A stretch of 64,000 nucleotides of DNA, from assembly GCF_947179165.1 (NCBI RefSeq), contig NC_077246.1, positions 69,598,421-69,662,420 on the forward strand. The letters are read 5' to 3'. Within the stretch, counting starts at the first letter, position 1, and the number at the start of each line of letters is the position of its first letter. Position numbers and translations under genes: made by a program. The notes below the pieces were generated by a model. It did not search any database and was not told the DNA's origin. It was given only the letters and a program-made list of their open reading frames with translations. The stretch is from Solanum dulcamara (Eukaryota > Streptophyta > Magnoliopsida > Solanales > Solanaceae). Below are positions 59,980 to 64,000 of this stretch, one piece after another.

Positions 59980-62900
59980 ATGGATGGGAATAATTGGAGG
60001 GCAGCTCAGGCTCAGGGAGGTGGTGGTGAAGGTGGCGGAGCGGCTGCCGGAGCTATGGATTCCGGTGATTGGCGGACACAACTTTTGCCCGATTCGCGTC
60101 AAAGAATTGTCAACAAGATGTAAACTTTTTTATTTTTTTTCGTTTTGGGACTTGTTTTTTGTTTTTTAATTTGTTAGAGATTTTGGATTTGGAATCGAAT
60201 TTTGAATTTTGGTTTTCTTTTTATGTTTCATCAGTCCTCTGAAGAAACCCCATTTAGTTAGAAGTATTGATTAAACAATCTGATACATGTTTTTTCAGTT
60301 TCTTTCTGTTTTGTGGAAACTCATTTTTTTTTTCAGTTGAATTTTTGGGGGATTTTTATTACTGGTACCGGGTGAGTTGATTGTAAGTTTATGCCCTAAA
60401 TATTTCGAATTTTGGTAATCAGTCAAGGGGGTAACATATGCGTACACTTTGACCCCACTCTTGGGATTACACTAGGTATGTTGTTGTTGTTGTGTGTGGG
60501 GGTGGTGCCGTGGTGGGAATCATCAAGGAACTAGTTCAAGTGGGGAGACCTAGTTTTACTCACTGGACTTAATATTCTGTTTTAGATATGTCGATATGGA
60601 AGGTGGTTGTTTGAGATAATTGGATTATAACTACTTATCTTTGTTTAGAGGAAACAAGGTTTAGTCTTTTGTAGCAAGGCGTAATGTCGAATTATTTTAA
60701 TATATTTGAGAAGCATTTATCTAGATTGTGCTCTTATCAAGACTTTGTATTAGATATATCAAAAGGACAGGATGTTGCTGAAGCTAATTGGATTATAACT
60801 ATTGATATTTGTTTAGAGGAAATAAGATTTAGTCTTTTGTAGCAGGATGTGATGTTGAATTATTTTTATTATATTTGAGAAGTATCTATCTAGAATGTGC
60901 TCTTATCTAGAGTTTATGTTGATGTTTTGTTCATATGGTTGTATAGAATGGAGACCTTAAAGAGGCATCTTCCTGTCTCGGGGCAAGAAGGAGTACAGGA
61001 GCTTAAGAAAATTGCTGTGAGGTTTGAAGAAAAAATTTATTCTGCTGCTACAAGTCAGGTGTGTAGTCTAAACTTGTTTCTATTTGTTTGAATTGTAAAG
61101 CTAGTTCATACGGGGTGGATTGTCCAAGACAATATAAGTAAACCACCCCTGCCTTTTTCATCCGATGTGGGACTCTTGATGCAATTTGTTCTCCAAGCCC
61201 ATACAAGGAAACCACCCATCCCCTTTTTATCTGATGTGGATTCTTCAACATGAATGATGCAATTTGCTTAAACCGCTGCTTTGAGATTCTTTTCTTCATC
61301 CGAGGGCCAGACCCACTTGTGGGGTTACACTAGATATGTTGTTTAAACCTGCTGCAGAGTTCTGCAACCCCCCCACCCCCGCACTGCATCAGTTTTGTTA
61401 AAAAATATTTGAACCTGGACCGCATTTATCAACCCTATGTTGTATGTATTTTAACTTATATTTATCTAATATTACAGCAAGATTATCTTCGGAAGATATC
61501 TTTAAAGATGCTGACCATGGAGACAAAATCTCAAAATCCTATGACCAATTCTATTCAGCCAAATCCTGCAAGTAGTGGTCAGAATGCCCTTGGTCCAGGT
61601 GAACAATGAAATTTCATGTGCTGTATTTCAAATAGGCAAATCTTGTCTGACAGGACGTTTTGTATAAACCTGATTACTTCTTTCTGCTGTTGAAAAGTTT
61701 GATCTTTGTAGCTACTAAGTGTACAGGAAATTTTAGATGCTTGAACCATTGTGCTAATCTTTGAGTGATCTATAATAATTTAGGTGACTACCCCTAATAA
61801 GTATTGTTTGTCCTCTAAGTCAGAGTCCTACCCTTGCTCTTTCTCTACATTCTGACTATTACTTTCTTATTAGCTATCCAAAATAAGAGACAGAAGAAAA
61901 GCTTATCATTTACAGTACTACATACTCTTGTTTATTTGTCTAATAAGTAACTTAGTCAAAGTTCTCTTTTGTATTTTCGAATCAGTTTTCACTAAGCAAT
62001 GGCTTCTGTTTCTTGTAGCTTAAACTACAAAATACGAGTTTACTTTTGCTGCTTGTTTGTATTTTCTTCTAATGTTATTATGTTTGTTAGTTATTTGAAA
62101 GCATCTTGATTGTTTGTATTTTCTTCTAATGTTATTATGTTCGTTAGTTATTTGAAAGCAGCTTGACTGGTTTCTTTTTGATTCATTTCTGTAGGATCCC
62201 ACAGCATGCAATCCCAACTTAACAGCCAAGCACAGCAACTTCCTGTACCTATGGTGGCCAATCAAACTCAAACACGACAACCACTGTTGCAGCAAAACAT
62301 TCAGAACAACATGGCATCAACTGGGCTGCAAAATTCTGCTAGCTTGGCTCCCGCACTTCCTCCTGTGAGTAATTTGACGCAGGGTACCATGCCAAATGTC
62401 GTGGGCCAGAATTCTAATTTGCAAAACATGCAAAACATGCCAAATGTTGGTCAAAACTCAGTAGGAAATGCCATTGGGCAAGGCATGCCTTCTAATATGG
62501 TTGCTAATTCTCAGAGGCAGATGCAGGGAAGACAACAACAGGTTGTTTCTCAACAGCAACAGCAGCAGTCTCAGACAACACAGCAATATCTTTACCAGCA
62601 GCAACTGCATCATCATCAAATGATGAAGCAGAAATTTCAGCAGGGAAGCACGTCACAGTCCTTGATGCAATCTCACATGCAGCAGCAACAGCAGCAACAG
62701 CCGCAGGAGCAGCAGCAACAACAACCACAGCAGCAACAAAACCTTCTACAACCTACTCAGACACAACCTTCTCAGCAAGCTATGATGCAACCTTCTTCAA
62801 TACAATCTTCTTCTTTGTCCAACCTTCAGCAGAATCAACAGTCAACTCAATCTGTACTTCACCAACGGCAACAATCAGTTATGAGACAGCAGCAGGCTCC

Positions 62901-63562
62901 CATGGTTCATCAACAGCAATCATCAATGCTACAGCAACCAATTTTACCAGCTCAACAGCACCAACAACAGCAGCAGCAGCTGAGTGCACAACAGACAAAT
63001 GTTTCAAATCTCCAGCAGAACCAATTGATGGTTCAACAGAACACAATGCCTGATGTTCAGCAGAGACTAGTGGGCCAACAGAACAACTATAACAGTCTGC
63101 AGCAGCAGCAATTACTTAATCAGCAAAACAACTTTCAAAATATGCATCAGCAGCAATTGGGCTCTCAAAGTAATATTGCTGGGGTCCAGCAGCAACAGCT
63201 GTCTGGAAGTCAACAACCTGGTAACTCTGGCTTGACGTCTAATCAGCACCCTATCCATATGATGCAGCAACCAAAAGTTCCTGTGCAACAACAAATGCTG
63301 CAGAGTACTACGACATTGTTACCAAGTCAAGGTCAACAATCGCAGTCGCAGCCAGCACAACAGCAAATGATGTCTCAGAGCCAATCACAACCAGGACAGT
63401 TACAGCCACCTTTGGGTGGTTTGCAGCAACAGACGAATCAATTGCAAAGGGAGATGCAACAGAGGCTTCAACCATCAGCCCCCCTGCTTCAACAGCAGAA
63501 TGTAATGGAACAGCAGAAGCAGCTATATCAATCACAAAGAGCCGCACCAGAAGCCTCATCAA
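59980..63562 (+). CDS. MED15: Mediator subunit 15 (MED15), 5' part, exons 1-4; continues beyond the window
   Basis: Exons 59980-60119, 60947-61058, 61478-61598 and 62195-63562 join in frame (580 codons so far). Residues 28-105 form the KIX domain: SGDWRTQLLPDSRQRIVNK, IMETLKRHLPVSGQEGVQEL, KKIAVRFEEKIYSAATSQ, DYLRKISLKMLTMETKSQN. Residues from about 128 are Gln-rich with long CAG/CAA runs (QGMPSNMVANSQRQMQGRQQ and later). MED15 is a tail subunit of the Mediator complex in the nucleus; its KIX domain binds activators and links them to RNA polymerase II. The exon-4 donor (GT at 63563) leaves the phase expected by the exon-5 type seen in copies D-H. The start follows the leader AAATTGAG. Exon 3 is followed by GGTGAACAATGA, so a retained intron would give a 127-residue KIX-only protein. 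No lesion is seen, so this is taken as the functional parent of the cluster. Confidence 0.92.
60420..60500 (+). mobile_element. SINE 3' part in MED15 intron 1
   Basis: ATGCGTACACTTTGACCCC, TTGGGATTACACTAGG and TGTTGTTGTTGTTG are the 3' part of the same family as 10915-11025. The head is lost. Confidence 0.6.
60583..60910 (+). repeat. 168-bp tandem duplication in MED15 intron 1
   Basis: TGGATTATAACTA.T.AT and GAGAAG.AT.TATCTAGA.TGTGCTCTTAT occur twice, 168 bp apart, with moderate divergence. Copies A, B and C have a single version before exon 2. Confidence 0.8.
61105..61265. repeat. Paired short repeat in MED15 intron 2
   Basis: AAACCACCC.T.CC..TTT followed by CATCCGATGTGGGACTC occurs twice (about 61139 and 61209), joined by TTCTCCAAGCCCATACAAGG. 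It is probably the end of a TRIM or LTR-like element; the class is uncertain. Confidence 0.4.
62050..62165. repeat. 61-bp tandem duplication in MED15 intron 3
   Basis: TTGTTTGTATTTTCTTCTAA to AGTTATTTGAAAGCA is present twice, with GTTTGTTAG in one and GTTCGTTAG in the other. Confidence 0.85.
62550..63500 (+). repeat. CAG/CAA-rich coding tract of MED15 exon 4
   Basis: Repeated runs of CAG and CAA codons encode glutamine blocks of up to about eight. Mixed codons make it less slippage-prone than a pure CAG run, but length variants among individuals are likely. Confidence 0.85.
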
Positions 63563-64000
63563 GTATGTTTTTTTTCTTAATCAAAGCTTTCAATTAGGTC
63601 TCATAAATCATTCTTTAGCAGTTTTTCATTCATAGGTATTTCCACCTTTCATGCCTTCTGTGTGTGAAGGTATATGACTTCTACACTATTTTAACCACTG
63701 GTTACATTTTTTTTAATGTAAAAATGACTAGTCTTTGAGTGGTGGCGTGTCACCAAGTGATCTTGCTGTTTTGATCAGCTTAACCATACTGTGATGGAAA
63801 CTAAGAAATAATGAGATCCGAAAGATGCATTTGATTTTCATTTAAGGGATGGAAATCTTAGTCTATTTTAAAATTCATTGAGTATTGGTATACTACCAAA
63901 TACCCAATCATCTTGGTCTAAAGTGAGAAACTTAACTTCTTTCACAAGGACATTCGGATGACAGCTAAAGTGTTATGAATATAGTTTCTCAAAAAAAAAG
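63563..64000 (+). other. MED15 intron 4 (partial)
   Basis: Follows the donor at 63563. TACTACCAAATACCCAATCA and GTGAGAAACTTAACTTC near the end match the sequence before exon 5 in copies E (41855-41920) and F (45605-45660), so exon 5 should lie shortly beyond the window. Confidence 0.7.

Overview
This window looks like nuclear DNA of a dicot, most probably a nightshade (Solanaceae). It is AT-rich, its genes have GT-AG introns, and it holds a NAC factor, an AP2/ERF-type protein and a Mediator subunit 15 (MED15) gene. The introns and spacers are crowded with SINE and MITE families that I recognise from Solanaceae genomes. The species is an inference; no diagnostic marker is present.

Layout. 0.6-3.0 kb: an intact three-exon ATAF-type NAC gene (+). 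4.8-6.5 kb: an intact single-exon gene (-) encoding an unusual protein with three AP2/ERF-like domains and a 3 x 55-residue repeat. 9.6-30.2 kb: three tandem copies (A, B, C) of a chimeric gene. Each has the first three exons of MED15 (KIX domain), then an acidic exon, then a coiled-coil/basic exon that MED15 lacks. Each copy is damaged differently. Fragments of MED15 exons 5-6 (copy D, 21.4-22.5 kb) lie between B and C. Copy C has been hit by an L1-type LINE nested in a MITE and by a MULE-type MITE. 30.6-34.1 kb: a foldback element and copia-like remains. 34.1-38.7 kb: six tandem units of about 767 bp. Each joins a piece of LINE reverse transcriptase to an inverted duplication of a MED15 exon, so that a transcript could fold into a hairpin. 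39-57 kb: further MED15 3'-part duplicates (E, F, G, H), separated by SINEs, MITEs, a solo LTR and simple duplications. 57.4-59.8 kb: LINE and SINE remains and AT-rich spacer. 59.98 kb to the right edge: the 5' part of the apparently intact parental MED15 gene (exons 1-4, running off the window).

How it fits together. The right-hand MED15 gene appears to be the source of the whole 9.6-57 kb cluster. MED15 is a tail subunit of Mediator whose N-terminal KIX domain binds transcription activators. The array therefore holds KIX-only chimeras, separate C-terminal fragments and a potential hairpin-RNA source, all matching one regulatory gene. Shared and unshared transposon insertions give a relative chronology of the duplications. 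Whether any copy besides the right-hand gene is expressed cannot be told from sequence.

Limits: splice sites were placed by eye and by comparing copies; transposon families were named from recalled sequence features, not a database search.
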